DNA of 64,000 nt from Xanthobacteraceae bacterium (GTDB lineage: Bacteria; Pseudomonadota; Alphaproteobacteria; Rhizobiales; Xanthobacteraceae). A model generated the notes under the pieces. The model was given only the letters and a program-made list of their open reading frames with translations. It was not told where the DNA came from and ran no database searches. The DNA lies in the NCBI GenBank assembly GCA_019454205.1, contig CP075369.1:1178001-1242000 (forward strand), in the 5' to 3' direction. The position numbers and the translations under genes are program-made. Below, piece by piece: positions 7,775-16,414 of the stretch (positions within the stretch are counted from its first letter, which is position 1; the number at the start of each line of letters is the position of its first letter).

Positions 7775-9723
7775 TGCGGAAACTCTCGCGTCTTCTTATT
7801 GCCAATCGCGGCGAGATCGTCCTGCGCATCGCGCGCACGGCGAGAGCCATGGGCATCGAGACGGTCGCGGTTTATTCGGACGCCGACGGCGCGGATACGC
7901 ATGCTGCGGCTTGCGATAAAGCGATTGGCATCGGCGGAAAGACGGCTCCTGAGTCTTATCTCGTCATCGAGAAGATTATCGCCGCCGCACGTGAAAGCGG
8001 GGCGGACGCGGTTCATCCCGGCTATGGCTTTCTCTCCGAGAATGCTGCTTTCGCGCAGGCAGTGGCGGACGCAGGGCTGGTCTTCGTCGGGCCGCCGCCC
8101 GCTGCGATTTCCACGATGGGCGACAAGGCCGCCGCAAGGCAGCGCATGGCAAAGACCGGCATCCCGGTGGTGCCGGGCTATGACGGCGATGAACAAAGCG
8201 AAGCGCGCTTTCTGGAAGAAGCAAAGCGCATCGGCTTTCCGGTGATGATCAAGGCTTCCGCCGGTGGCGGTGGGCGCGGCATGCGCAAGGTCGCTTCAGA
8301 GAAGGATTTCGTTCCGGAACTGCGTGCGGCTTCCAGTGAAGCGAAGAAGGCGTTCGGTGATGGCCGGCTCATTCTGGAACGTGCGGTCGAACGCCCGCGC
8401 CATGTCGAGATACAGGTGTTCGCGGATAATCACGGCAATGTCGTGCATCTCGGCGAGCGCGACTGTTCGGTGCAGCGGCGTCATCAGAAGGTGCTGGAGG
8501 AAGCGCCATCGCCGGTGGTGGACGCAAAGCTACGCGAAAAGATGGGTGCGGCCGCAACGGCGGTCGCAAGGGAGATCGGTTACGCAGGCGCGGGCACGGT
8601 GGAATTCCTGCTCGACCGCGAGGGCAATTTCTACTTCATGGAAATGAATACGCGCTTGCAGGTCGAACATCCCGTGACCGAGATGATCACCGGCCTCGAT
8701 CTGGTCGAATGGCAGTTGCGTGTTGCGCGCGCCGAATTGCTCCCGAAGAAGCAGAGCGAAATCGGAATCAAGGGCCACGCCATCGAAGCGCGGCTCTGCG
8801 CCGAAGATCCCGCGAAAGGTTTTCTGCCGCGTACCGGAAAGGTGCTCCACTGGCGCGCAGCGGGCGATGCCCGCTTCGAGGTGATGCTCCGCGAGGACAT
8901 GGAAATATCTCCCTTCTACGACTCCATGCTCGGCAAGGTGATTGCATGGGGCGAAACGCGAAACGAGGCCCTCGAAAAACTGGCCGATGCGCTGGAGCGG
9001 TCAAGCCTGCTCGGCGTTACCACGAACCGCGGCTTTCTCGTAAAGCTGTTGCGGCATCCCGCATTCCGTACAGGTATTGATGTCTCGACGGCGTTCATTC
9101 CCGAACATTTTCCGGATGACGAAAGCCGCAAAGATAAAGCGGCCGAAGATGTCTGGATGCTTGCAGCATTGCTGGCCGATCGCAGGGATGCGCAAGCACC
9201 TGCCGATCCTGCGTGGAATGGCTGGAGCAACGCGGCGCCATTGCCGCGCGTCTGGTGGCTTTCGCATGATGGTGAGTTGCGGCGCGGCATAATCTCATCG
9301 TCATCCGGCAGCACGACCATCGCTACCAACAATGCGAGTATGACATTCGATGCCGTGCAAGACGAGGTTGCCCACGCATGGAACGATAACGAGCTTTGGT
9401 TGCAAGCCGGCGGCGTCGATTACCGTTTCGAGCGCGAGACCTACCGCCAGCCTGCGCGCAAACGTGAAGAGGACAGCGACGGCATTTCCCGCGCTCCGCT
9501 GAACGCGAAGGTTTCGCAAGTATCGGTCGCGGCAGGTGACACCGTCGCTGCCGGACAGTCGCTGATGGTGCTCGAAGCCATGAAGATGGAACACCACATC
9601 CTCGCGCGCACCGGCGGCAAGGTGAAATCCATCGCCGTCAACGCGGGCGATCAGGTCGTGCCGGGCCAGATGCTTGCCGAAATCGAAATTGCGATGGCTG
9701 CGCCATCCGTTGCGAGGCATTGA
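7774..9723 (+). CDS. Acyl-CoA carboxylase alpha subunit (biotin carboxylase-BCCP fusion)
   Basis: A 649-residue protein combining biotin carboxylase (N domain IANRGEIVLRI, ATP-grasp ASAGGGGRGMRKV, active-site MEMNTRLQVEHPVTE) with a C-terminal biotinyl domain carrying AMKMEH; the biotinylated Lys is residue 604. It charges biotin with bicarbonate and ATP for the beta subunit upstream. The 5' end overlaps the dehydrogenase stop by one base (TGATG); GTG at 7771 is an alternative start. The length and domain order fit MCC/GCC/PCC alpha chains, which cannot be separated by eye. Confidence 0.93.
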   Translation: MRKLSRLLIANRGEIVLRIARTARAMGIETVAVYSDADGADTHAAACDKAIGIGGKTAPESYLVIEKIIAAARESGADAVHPGYGFLSENAAFAQAVADAGLVFVGPPPAAISTMGDKAAARQRMAKTGIPVVPGYDGDEQSEARFLEEAKRIGFPVMIKASAGGGGRGMRKVASEKDFVPELRAASSEAKKAFGDGRLILERAVERPRHVEIQVFADNHGNVVHLGERDCSVQRRHQKVLEEAPSPVVDAKLREKMGAAATAVAREIGYAGAGTVEFLLDREGNFYFMEMNTRLQVEHPVTEMITGLDLVEWQLRVARAELLPKKQSEIGIKGHAIEARLCAEDPAKGFLPRTGKVLHWRAAGDARFEVMLREDMEISPFYDSMLGKVIAWGETRNEALEKLADALERSSLLGVTTNRGFLVKLLRHPAFRTGIDVSTAFIPEHFPDDESRKDKAAEDVWMLAALLADRRDAQAPADPAWNGWSNAAPLPRVWWLSHDGELRRGIISSSSGSTTIATNNASMTFDAVQDEVAHAWNDNELWLQAGGVDYRFERETYRQPARKREEDSDGISRAPLNAKVSQVSVAAGDTVAAGQSLMVLEAMKMEHHILARTGGKVKSIAVNAGDQVVPGQMLAEIEIAMAAPSVARH

Positions 9724-9725
9724 GC

Positions 9726-10589
9726 ATGAGCGACTTCGCCGTCATTACCTGCGCGATCACGGGCGTGCTGACCGATCCGAAACAGCATCCCGTGCCTGTG
9801 ACGCCCGAACAACTTGGGCACGAAGCAAAGATTGCATGCGATGCGGGGGCCGCCGTGATCCATGTTCATTTCCGGCAACAGGCGGATGGCAAGGGACATC
9901 TTCCTTCGTGGGAGACGAACGTCGCGCGAGATTGCGTGGATGCGATCCGTGCGGCTTGTCCGGGCGTGATCGTCAACCAGACCACCGGCGTGGTCGGTGC
10001 AGACGTGAGCGGCCCGCTGGAATGTATCCGCGCCACGAAACCGGAGATCGCGGCCTGCAACGCCGGATCGCTCAACTACCTGAAGGTGAGAGCGGACGGA
10101 AAGTGGGCATGGCCGCCACTGTTGTTCGACAATCCGGTCGAGAAGGTCGGCAAGTTTCTCGCCGTCATGAGCGAATGTAATACGCGCCCCGAATTCGAAT
10201 GTTTCGATACCGGCATCGTGCGCTCGGTCGGCATGTTTCGCCGCACCGGAATGTATGCGGGCAAGCTGCAATACAACTTCGTGATGGGCGTGGAATCCGG
10301 GATGCCGGCAGAACCGGAGTTGCTGCCGCTGCTGACGCGGCTGACCGAAAACGACGCGCTATGGAGTGTCACGGCCATCGGCCGCGAGAACATCTGGCCG
10401 CTGCACCGGCGCGCAGCAGAACTCGGCGGGCAGTTACGCACAGGTGTCGAGGATACGTTCTATCTGCCGGATGGGGCGAGGGCGTCGTCCAACGGACCCC
10501 TGATCGAAACGCTCGCGTACTACGCCCGCGAAGCAGGGCGCAAGGTAGCGACCCCGGCGGAAGCGCGGTCGCTGCTCGGTCTGTCATGA
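9726..10589 (+). CDS. Beta-keto-acid cleavage enzyme (BKACE, DUF849)
   Basis: A 287-residue TIM-barrel protein of the BKACE family. These Zn-dependent enzymes condense a beta-keto acid with acetyl-CoA and cleave it to acetoacetate and a new acyl-CoA. The metal ligands HVH are at residues 46 and 48, the same numbering as in the characterised 3-keto-5-aminohexanoate cleavage enzyme, and the late Glu is in TGVEDTF. In this operon no HMG-CoA-lyase-type gene is present, so this protein may provide the C-C cleaving step (inference). Start ATG two bases after the carboxylase stop. Confidence 0.88.
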   Translation: MSDFAVITCAITGVLTDPKQHPVPVTPEQLGHEAKIACDAGAAVIHVHFRQQADGKGHLPSWETNVARDCVDAIRAACPGVIVNQTTGVVGADVSGPLECIRATKPEIAACNAGSLNYLKVRADGKWAWPPLLFDNPVEKVGKFLAVMSECNTRPEFECFDTGIVRSVGMFRRTGMYAGKLQYNFVMGVESGMPAEPELLPLLTRLTENDALWSVTAIGRENIWPLHRRAAELGGQLRTGVEDTFYLPDGARASSNGPLIETLAYYAREAGRKVATPAEARSLLGLS

Positions 10590-11737
10590 CCGGAACGGTG
10601 CGGAAGTCGCCTTATTACACGGCGGAGCATGAAGCTTTCCGCGAAACGGTTGCGCGTTTCGTCGCGAAGGAAATTGAGCCGTTTGCAAACGAGTGGGATG
10701 AGGTCGGAGAATTTCCACGCGCATTATATAAAAAGGCGTCGGAGATCGGCCTGTTGCAACTTGGATTTCCGGAGGAGTTCGGCGGCATACCGGCCGACCG
10801 CTTTCACCTGATTGCCGCCGCACAGGAACTGGCAAAGGCCGGTAGCGGCGGCGTCGCGGCGGGTCTGATGAGCCACACCATCGGCTCTCCGCCGGTTGCG
10901 AAGCTCGGCTCGGCAGCACTGAAGCAAAAGGTACTTCCCGCTGTGCTCGCGGGCGAGAAAATATCCGCGCTTGCGATCACCGAGCCGAACGCGGGTTCGG
11001 ATGTTGCGAATATCAAAACAACCGCGCGGCGCGACGGCGACCATTACGTCATTCGTGGCGAAAAGACTTTCATCACGTCCGGCATGCGCGCGGATTTTTA
11101 TACGGTCGCCGTGCGCACCGGCGAGCCGGGTTTGGGCGGAATTTCGCTGATCGTGATCGAGCGCGATACGCCGGGCTTTTCGCGGACGCCGCTCAAGAAA
11201 ATGGGCTGGTGGGCGTCCGACACCGCGACCCTGCATTTCGATGAGTGTCGCGTGCCTGCTGAGAACCTGATCGGCAAGGAAAACGCAGGGTTCATGGCGG
11301 TGATGCTCAATTTCAACGACGAGCGGCTGTCGCTTGCGGCTTCGTCGAATGGCTTTGCCCGCGTCGCCTACGAGGAGGCGCTGGCCTATGCGAAGCTGCG
11401 CGAAACCTTCGGCAAGCCGATCATCAAGCATCAGGTGATCCGGCATAAGCTGGTCGACATGGCACAGCGCATCGTTGCTACGCAGGCGCTGCTGGAGCGC
11501 ACGGCATGGGCGCTGGATCAGGGCGAAAGTCCCGTGGCCGATCTTTGCATGCTGAAAAACCAGGCGACACAAACGCTTGCCTTCTGCGCGTCCGAAGCCG
11601 TTCAGATTTTCGGCGGTGCGGGTTTCATGCGCGGTGCGAAGGTCGAACGCATCTATCGCGAAGTGAAGGTCAATGCGATCGGCGGCGGCACCGAGGAAAT
11701 CATGAAAGACCTCGCCGCGCGTCAGATGGGGATGTGA
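10586..11737 (+). CDS. Acyl-CoA dehydrogenase (second of the operon)
   Basis: A 383-residue acyl-CoA dehydrogenase starting at an ATG that overlaps the BKACE stop (ATGA). Motifs: TEPNAGSD, TFITSGMRADF, NDERLSLAAS, FGGAGFMRGAKVERIYRE. As in the first dehydrogenase, the C-terminal EGT Glu is missing (GGGTEEI) and the base is probably the Glu of DERL. Two dehydrogenases around a carboxylase suggest either two substrates or two rounds of oxidation on a branched chain. Specificity is not readable. Confidence 0.92.
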   Translation: MTGTVRKSPYYTAEHEAFRETVARFVAKEIEPFANEWDEVGEFPRALYKKASEIGLLQLGFPEEFGGIPADRFHLIAAAQELAKAGSGGVAAGLMSHTIGSPPVAKLGSAALKQKVLPAVLAGEKISALAITEPNAGSDVANIKTTARRDGDHYVIRGEKTFITSGMRADFYTVAVRTGEPGLGGISLIVIERDTPGFSRTPLKKMGWWASDTATLHFDECRVPAENLIGKENAGFMAVMLNFNDERLSLAASSNGFARVAYEEALAYAKLRETFGKPIIKHQVIRHKLVDMAQRIVATQALLERTAWALDQGESPVADLCMLKNQATQTLAFCASEAVQIFGGAGFMRGAKVERIYREVKVNAIGGGTEEIMKDLAARQMGM

Positions 11738-11742
11738 ACGTC

Positions 11743-12534
11743 ATGACGAGCCCCGTGGTTCTGTTCGAGGCGAAGGGAGCGGTGGCGGAAGTCACGCTGA
11801 ACCGGCCAGCCTTGCACAATGCGTTCAACGACGAAGTAGTACGCTCGCTTGCCGCCGCATGGGAGCGCGTGGGTAACAGCAAAGATGTGCGTGTCGTCGT
11901 AATCAAAGGCGCGGGAGCGAGTTTCTCCGGCGGCGGCGACCTCGATTATATGCGCAAGGCTGGAGCCGCTTCGCGCGAGGAAAACCTTTCCGGCACGTTG
12001 GCAATGGCTAACATGTTGAAAGCATTGCGTGATCTTCCGCAGCCGGTGCTCGCACTGATGCACGGCAACTGCATGGCAGGCGCAACCGGCGTCGTTTCCG
12101 CCGCCGATATTGCAGTTGCAACCGAAAATGCGCGCTTTGCCTTCTCGGAGGTTCGCCTTGGCCTGACTCCGGCGACGATCTCGCCGCATGTAGTCGCCGC
12201 CATTGGTGCGCGGCAAGCTAGCCGTTATTTTCTGACCGGCGAACGCTTCGATGCCGTGGAGGCGCGCCGTATCGCGCTCGTGCACGAAATCGTACCGGAC
12301 GAAGCAGCGCTTGCTGCGCGGGGCGGCGAGGTTGTCGCGATGTTGCTGCAAGGCGCTCCCGGCGCGATTGCCGACATCAAGAAACTCATCCGCGAGGTCG
12401 CAAGCCGCCCGCTCGACGACGGCCTCATCGGTCTCACCGCCGGGAATATCGCGGACCGCATGGCCAGCGTGGAAGGGCAGGAAGGATTGGCTTCGTTCTT
12501 TGAGAAGCGGAAGCCCGGCTGGACCCGCGGCTAG
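11743..12534 (+). CDS. Enoyl-CoA hydratase/isomerase family protein
   Basis: A 263-residue crotonase-fold protein: the first oxyanion segment GAGASFSGGGDLDYM and the second HGNCMAGATGVVSAADIAVATE are seen. The usual catalytic Glu pair is not obvious in the second segment (SEVRLGLTPATISP follows). In a liu/atu-like scheme it would hydrate the glutaconyl-CoA-type product of the carboxylase. The ATG at 11743 follows the dehydrogenase by 5 bases; GTG at 11734 would overlap. The TAG stop overlaps the stop of the convergent TPR gene. Confidence 0.87.
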   Translation: MTSPVVLFEAKGAVAEVTLNRPALHNAFNDEVVRSLAAAWERVGNSKDVRVVVIKGAGASFSGGGDLDYMRKAGAASREENLSGTLAMANMLKALRDLPQPVLALMHGNCMAGATGVVSAADIAVATENARFAFSEVRLGLTPATISPHVVAAIGARQASRYFLTGERFDAVEARRIALVHEIVPDEAALAARGGEVVAMLLQGAPGAIADIKKLIREVASRPLDDGLIGLTAGNIADRMASVEGQEGLASFFEKRKPGWTRG

Positions 12535-14063
12535 AGTTTGAAGCCGATGCTGTCGAGCCAGTCGAGGATTTCGGGCTGCTTGCGCAGTGCCAGCACCATG
12601 TCGGTTTCTCCGGCGCTGACGTCGCCGTCTTTCCGTTTGAGATAACCCCGACCGTACACCGACAACGGATGGTCGGCATCGATCTGCAATGCCCGTTCGA
12701 ATTGCTTGTTCGCGCCAGCGTTGTCGCCTGCGATCAGCAGGGCAAAGCCATATTCCGCGATTACGTCGGGGTTCGAAGCGTCGCGAGAAGCCCTTTCTAG
12801 GTCGCTCGTCGCGCGAGGAAAATCCTTAGCCGCCAGAAAGAGTTGGCCGCGATAGCGAAGGGCCTGAATGAAGTCTGGCTTGACCTTTAGCGCAAGGTCG
12901 AAGTCGGCCTGCGCCTTGTTGCGTTCGCGGAGCGAAAGGAACGCGAGTCCGCGGCCGGTGAACAGTTCCGGGTTATTCGGCACGATCGCAATCGCGATAT
13001 TCAGGTCGCGGATCGCCTCTTCGAAGCGTCCGGTTTTGCGAAGGCACGCGGCGCGGTTGTTCAGCAAAGGAGGCGAGCGGGGATTGATCTTGAGTGCCCG
13101 GTCGAGCTGGTCGAGCGCTGCCTTGCAGTCTCCGTCCTGCAAATAGGCTTCGCCCTTGGCTGCGAGTACGAACAATTCGAGGGTCGGGTCGGTCTGCACG
13201 GCTTTATCGAACGCGAGTTGCGCCTGTGGTTTTTGCCCAAGGGCGCGATAAACATTGCCGAGCGCGTAATACGTCGTCCCGATTTTTGCATTCAGCTTCA
13301 GGGACGCTTGCAGGTCCTGTAACGCAGCTTCGGGTTTGCCCTGATCGAGATGTACCAGCGCACGTTCGTAGTATGCGGCCTCCGAAGATTTGTTAAGCGC
13401 GATCGCGCGGTCGAAATCACGGATCGCAGCAGGCAGGTTCTTTTTTGCTCGCAATGAAGTACCGCGCGCGACAAAGAGTGCGGCGTCGCGCGGCTGCAGC
13501 TTCAAAGCTTCGTTGAAGTCGCGCAAAGCGGCATCGTGATTTCGCTCGCGTTGCCAGAGCGCGCCGCGCCGGTAGTAGGCCAGCGCCAGCTTCGGATCCA
13601 GTTCGATCGCATCGGTGAGATCGGCGATGGCGAGAACGCTGAGAAATTGCCGCTCGCGCGCATAGGCTCTCGCAAGATAGGCCGCGGCACGCCGTTCGAT
13701 GCTTTCCTTGTCGTCGAGAACGACGTCGGTACAGAATCTTACGTTGTCCTCAGGCAACTGCGGAAGGTTGCACTGCGTCCAGGGCGAGAAATCCTGTTTA
13801 GGGCCGGGTGGCGGCGCCGGAAGCGCCGGCTCAGGCGGACGCACAATGGTCCAGGGATCGTGACGGCGCGGCCCGGGTGCGGGAGGCTCAGGGACTTCCA
13901 CCTCAGGTAGTAGGTCGAACTGGGGCACCTCGAGTCGCCGCTGGGCGTTGGCCTGACAAGGGAAGGCAACCAGCCAAACGAGCGCCACGGCTGCGGCGAT
14001 CAGTTCGCTGATCGTCGCATTTGGCGCGATGCCTGCGCGCGGAATGAGCCTTGAAGAGGCCAT
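12531..14063 (-). CDS. Secreted TPR-repeat protein
   Basis: A protein of about 510 residues made almost wholly of tetratricopeptide repeats (e.g. AYYRRGALWQRERNHDAAL, AYYERALVHLDQGKPEAAL, and ALGNVYRALGQKPQAQLAF), preceded by a signal peptide ending near CQANA-QRR and a Pro-rich linker. It is probably a periplasmic scaffold protein. The ATG at 14063 (MASSRLIPRAG) gives the signal peptide; a TTG at 14084 is an alternative. It is convergent with the preceding catabolic operon and divergent from the TolC-like gene, whose 5' part it overlaps. Partner and function are not known. Confidence 0.82.
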   Translation of the reverse strand: MASSRLIPRAGIAPNATISELIAAAVALVWLVAFPCQANAQRRLEVPQFDLLPEVEVPEPPAPGPRRHDPWTIVRPPEPALPAPPPGPKQDFSPWTQCNLPQLPEDNVRFCTDVVLDDKESIERRAAAYLARAYARERQFLSVLAIADLTDAIELDPKLALAYYRRGALWQRERNHDAALRDFNEALKLQPRDAALFVARGTSLRAKKNLPAAIRDFDRAIALNKSSEAAYYERALVHLDQGKPEAALQDLQASLKLNAKIGTTYYALGNVYRALGQKPQAQLAFDKAVQTDPTLELFVLAAKGEAYLQDGDCKAALDQLDRALKINPRSPPLLNNRAACLRKTGRFEEAIRDLNIAIAIVPNNPELFTGRGLAFLSLRERNKAQADFDLALKVKPDFIQALRYRGQLFLAAKDFPRATSDLERASRDASNPDVIAEYGFALLIAGDNAGANKQFERALQIDADHPLSVYGRGYLKRKDGDVSAGETDMVLALRKQPEILDWLDSIGFKL

Positions 14064-15372
14064 TTCCGTTGCCGTCGCAAGCAACCCGCAGATCGGCGAA
14101 GCGATTTACAACCGCGAGGCTGTTGGTTTTCAACTCCGGCAGGCGCGTGGGTTGTTCTTGCCCCGTATCGACGGCGAACTGCGGACCGGCCGTCAGCGCT
14201 ACACCACTCCTGCAACCATCCCGAACGGTCTCGAAGACGACTTCCGCCCGAATGAAGTGCGGATCGTAGGCAGCCAGCGCGTGTTCGATGGCTTCGCTGC
14301 GCTTTCGGAAATGCAGCGCCAGGCGGCGCGTCTCGACAGTGCCGCGCACCGCGTATTCGAGCGGTCGGAATTCATCGCGCTCGCTGTCGCGCGCGAATAC
14401 ATCGATATCGTTCGCCTCCGCACGCTGCTGCAAAGCGCGCAACGGAACCTCGTTTTCCACCAGGGCATTCTCGGTGACGTGACCAAGGGTGCGCAGGGCG
14501 GGGCGCTTTCGGTCGCCGACCAGCAGCAAGCACAGGAACGTTTCCTCGCTGCCCAGATCCGCATCCAGCAACTGCGGGACGATCTCGTGCAGGCGGAGTC
14601 GCGCTTCATTCAACTGGTCGGTCTGCCGATCGGCGCGACCGGGCCGATCCCGATCGTGCGCAACAAACTCCCGGCAACGCTCGATATCGTGCTGGGCATC
14701 GCACGCCGTGAAAACCCGCTGCTGAAAATCCGCAACGCCGAACTCGACGCACAGCTTGCGCAGATTCGAAACGCGGAATCGGTCTTCTATCCGCGCATCA
14801 ACGCGGAAGTCTCCGCGAACCGCGGTAATGACCGCGCGAATATTCAGGGCCGCACCGAGGATTACAGAGCCGAGCTGGTGGCGCGCTGGAATATCTTTAA
14901 CGGCGGCATCGACATTGCGACCCGCGAAGAGCAGGTCCGCCGCGCCAGCGAATTGCGCATGGCCATCAGCACTGCGCATCGTGAAGTCGAAAACGAAGCG
15001 CGCATCTCTTGGGAACGCCGCATCTGGCTGCGTCAGCAGTCGGACGGTCTTCGCCGTCAGTTGCAGGTGAGCCGCGAATTGCTGCGCTCGTATCAGGAGC
15101 AATTCCGCATCGGTTCGCGTTCGCTGCTCGACCTGCTCGACACGCAGAACTCGTCCTACGCGACGGAAGCGGCGCTACTGACTGCACAGCACGCCGAAAT
15201 TTTCTCGGAATACCGCCTGCTGGCTTCGATGGGGCAGTTGATCAAGACCTTCAAGGTCAAACCCTCCAAGGCGACCGAAGCGGACAACCGCGTCGAGAAC
15301 TTTGTGCCGCAGACCCCGCCGTCGGAAACGATGTTCCGTTCCCACGGCGATCCGTGGTTTGAAATTCGCTGA
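14029..15372 (+). CDS. TolC-family outer-membrane channel protein
   Basis: A 447-residue TolC/outer-membrane-factor protein: MSLEEAISVAVASNPQI, the two coiled-coil repeats with DQQQAQERFLAAQ, a middle RWNIFNGGIDIA (TolC hallmark WxlFxGG) and SLLDLLDTQNS near the end. It would form a trimeric export duct. The signal peptide is incomplete if the ATG at 14029 is used: the frame is open back to a TGA at 13954 and encodes a hydrophobic ATAAAISSLIVAFGA stretch without any ATG, GTG or TTG. The 5' region overlaps the divergent TPR gene. No fusion protein or inner-membrane pump gene is adjacent. Confidence 0.85.
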   Translation: MPARGMSLEEAISVAVASNPQIGEAIYNREAVGFQLRQARGLFLPRIDGELRTGRQRYTTPATIPNGLEDDFRPNEVRIVGSQRVFDGFAALSEMQRQAARLDSAAHRVFERSEFIALAVAREYIDIVRLRTLLQSAQRNLVFHQGILGDVTKGAQGGALSVADQQQAQERFLAAQIRIQQLRDDLVQAESRFIQLVGLPIGATGPIPIVRNKLPATLDIVLGIARRENPLLKIRNAELDAQLAQIRNAESVFYPRINAEVSANRGNDRANIQGRTEDYRAELVARWNIFNGGIDIATREEQVRRASELRMAISTAHREVENEARISWERRIWLRQQSDGLRRQLQVSRELLRSYQEQFRIGSRSLLDLLDTQNSSYATEAALLTAQHAEIFSEYRLLASMGQLIKTFKVKPSKATEADNRVENFVPQTPPSETMFRSHGDPWFEIR

Positions 15373-15390
15373 CAAGCTGTCGGCAAAGAA

Positions 15391-15423
15391 AACGCCCCGC
15401 TTATTGCGGGGCGTTTTTGTTTT
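15391..15423. terminator. Bidirectional terminator between tolC-like and BKACE genes
   Basis: A perfect 10-bp stem AACGCCCCGC/GCGGGGCGTT closes a TTATT loop and is followed by a T-rich tract (TTTGTTTT). On the minus strand it is followed by TTTTCTTT, so it can serve both convergent genes. Confidence 0.9.
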
Positions 15424-15447
15424 AGACGTCGCGTGCGGGCGAAGTGT

Positions 15448-16380
15448 TCAGATAGCGGTCTTGTCAGCGCCCTTAAGCGAGAGGATCTCGCGTGCTTCGT
15501 CCGGCGTAGCCAGTTCAAGGCCGAGGCCTTCGATCATTTGACGGACCAGGCGTACCTGTTCGGCATTCGACTTCGCTAGCTTTCCGGCTCCTGCCCATAA
15601 CGAATCTTCGAGGCCCACACGGACGTTGCCGCCCATCGCGACCGACATGGCAGCGATCGGAAACTGGTTGCGGCCAGCGCCGAGCACCGACCAGCGATAG
15701 GAGTCGCCAAACAGCCGGTCGGCAGTGCGCTTCATGTGCATCACGTCTTCTGGGTGAGGGCCGATACCGCCAAGCAATCCGAACACGGACTGTATAAACA
15801 GCGGCGGCTTCACGAGGCCGCGGTCGAGGAAATGCTTCAAGTTATAGAGATGGGCAATGTCGTAGCACTCGAACTCGAAGCGCGTGCCGTTATCGTAACA
15901 GGTTTTCAGGATGTACTCGATGTCCTTGAACGAGTTTCTGAATACAAGGTCGCGCGAGTTTTCGAGATGCTCCCGTTCCCATGGGAACTTGAAGTCTTTG
16001 TATTTGTCGAGAAGGTGAAACAGCGCAAAGTTGATCGACCCCATATTGAGGGATGCAACTTCTGGCTTGAACTTCGCCGCCGGCAGAACGCGTTCCTCAA
16101 CCTTCATGTAAGGACTTCCGCCGGTCGTGATGTTGATGGCGGCGTTGGTCTGCTGCTTGATGCGCGGCAGAAAGCGCGCGAAAGCCTCCGGGGTTTGATC
16201 CGGGCGTCCGGTTTCCGGGTCGCGCGCGTGCAAATGCAGGATTGCAGCCCCGGCCTCGGCGGCCGCAACGGCCTCCGCCACGATCTGATCCGGGGTAATC
16301 GGCAGGTGCGGAGACATGCTTGGCGTATGGATCGCGCCTGTCACAGCGCAGGTTACGATTACTTTCTTTGCGCTCGCCAT
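15448..16380 (-). CDS. Beta-keto-acid cleavage enzyme (BKACE, DUF849), second copy
   Basis: A 310-residue BKACE homologue, diverged from the one at 9726. Metal-binding HLH is at residues 49 and 51 (AILHLHARDPETG) and the late Glu in RVGLEDSLW. It would transfer CoA while cleaving a 3-oxo acid to acetoacetate. It is the last gene of a minus-strand unit with a molybdenum-hydroxylase-like subunit and a GntR regulator, which suggests a shared degradation route. The ATG at 16380 is preceded on its strand by AAAACGGAAAACGAACG, a weak SD; the longer frame extends into the upstream gene. Confidence 0.88.
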   Translation of the reverse strand: MASAKKVIVTCAVTGAIHTPSMSPHLPITPDQIVAEAVAAAEAGAAILHLHARDPETGRPDQTPEAFARFLPRIKQQTNAAINITTGGSPYMKVEERVLPAAKFKPEVASLNMGSINFALFHLLDKYKDFKFPWEREHLENSRDLVFRNSFKDIEYILKTCYDNGTRFEFECYDIAHLYNLKHFLDRGLVKPPLFIQSVFGLLGGIGPHPEDVMHMKRTADRLFGDSYRWSVLGAGRNQFPIAAMSVAMGGNVRVGLEDSLWAGAGKLAKSNAEQVRLVRQMIEGLGLELATPDEAREILSLKGADKTAI

Positions 16381-16414
16381 CGTTCGTTTTCCGTTTTTGT
16401 AAGACGTTCTTTGC

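Noticed and set aside
4995..12534. Naming the carboxylase operon liu or atu with certainty
   Set aside because: Subunit families alone do not separate methylcrotonyl-, geranyl- and propionyl-CoA carboxylases, and the BKACE is not part of either standard cluster.
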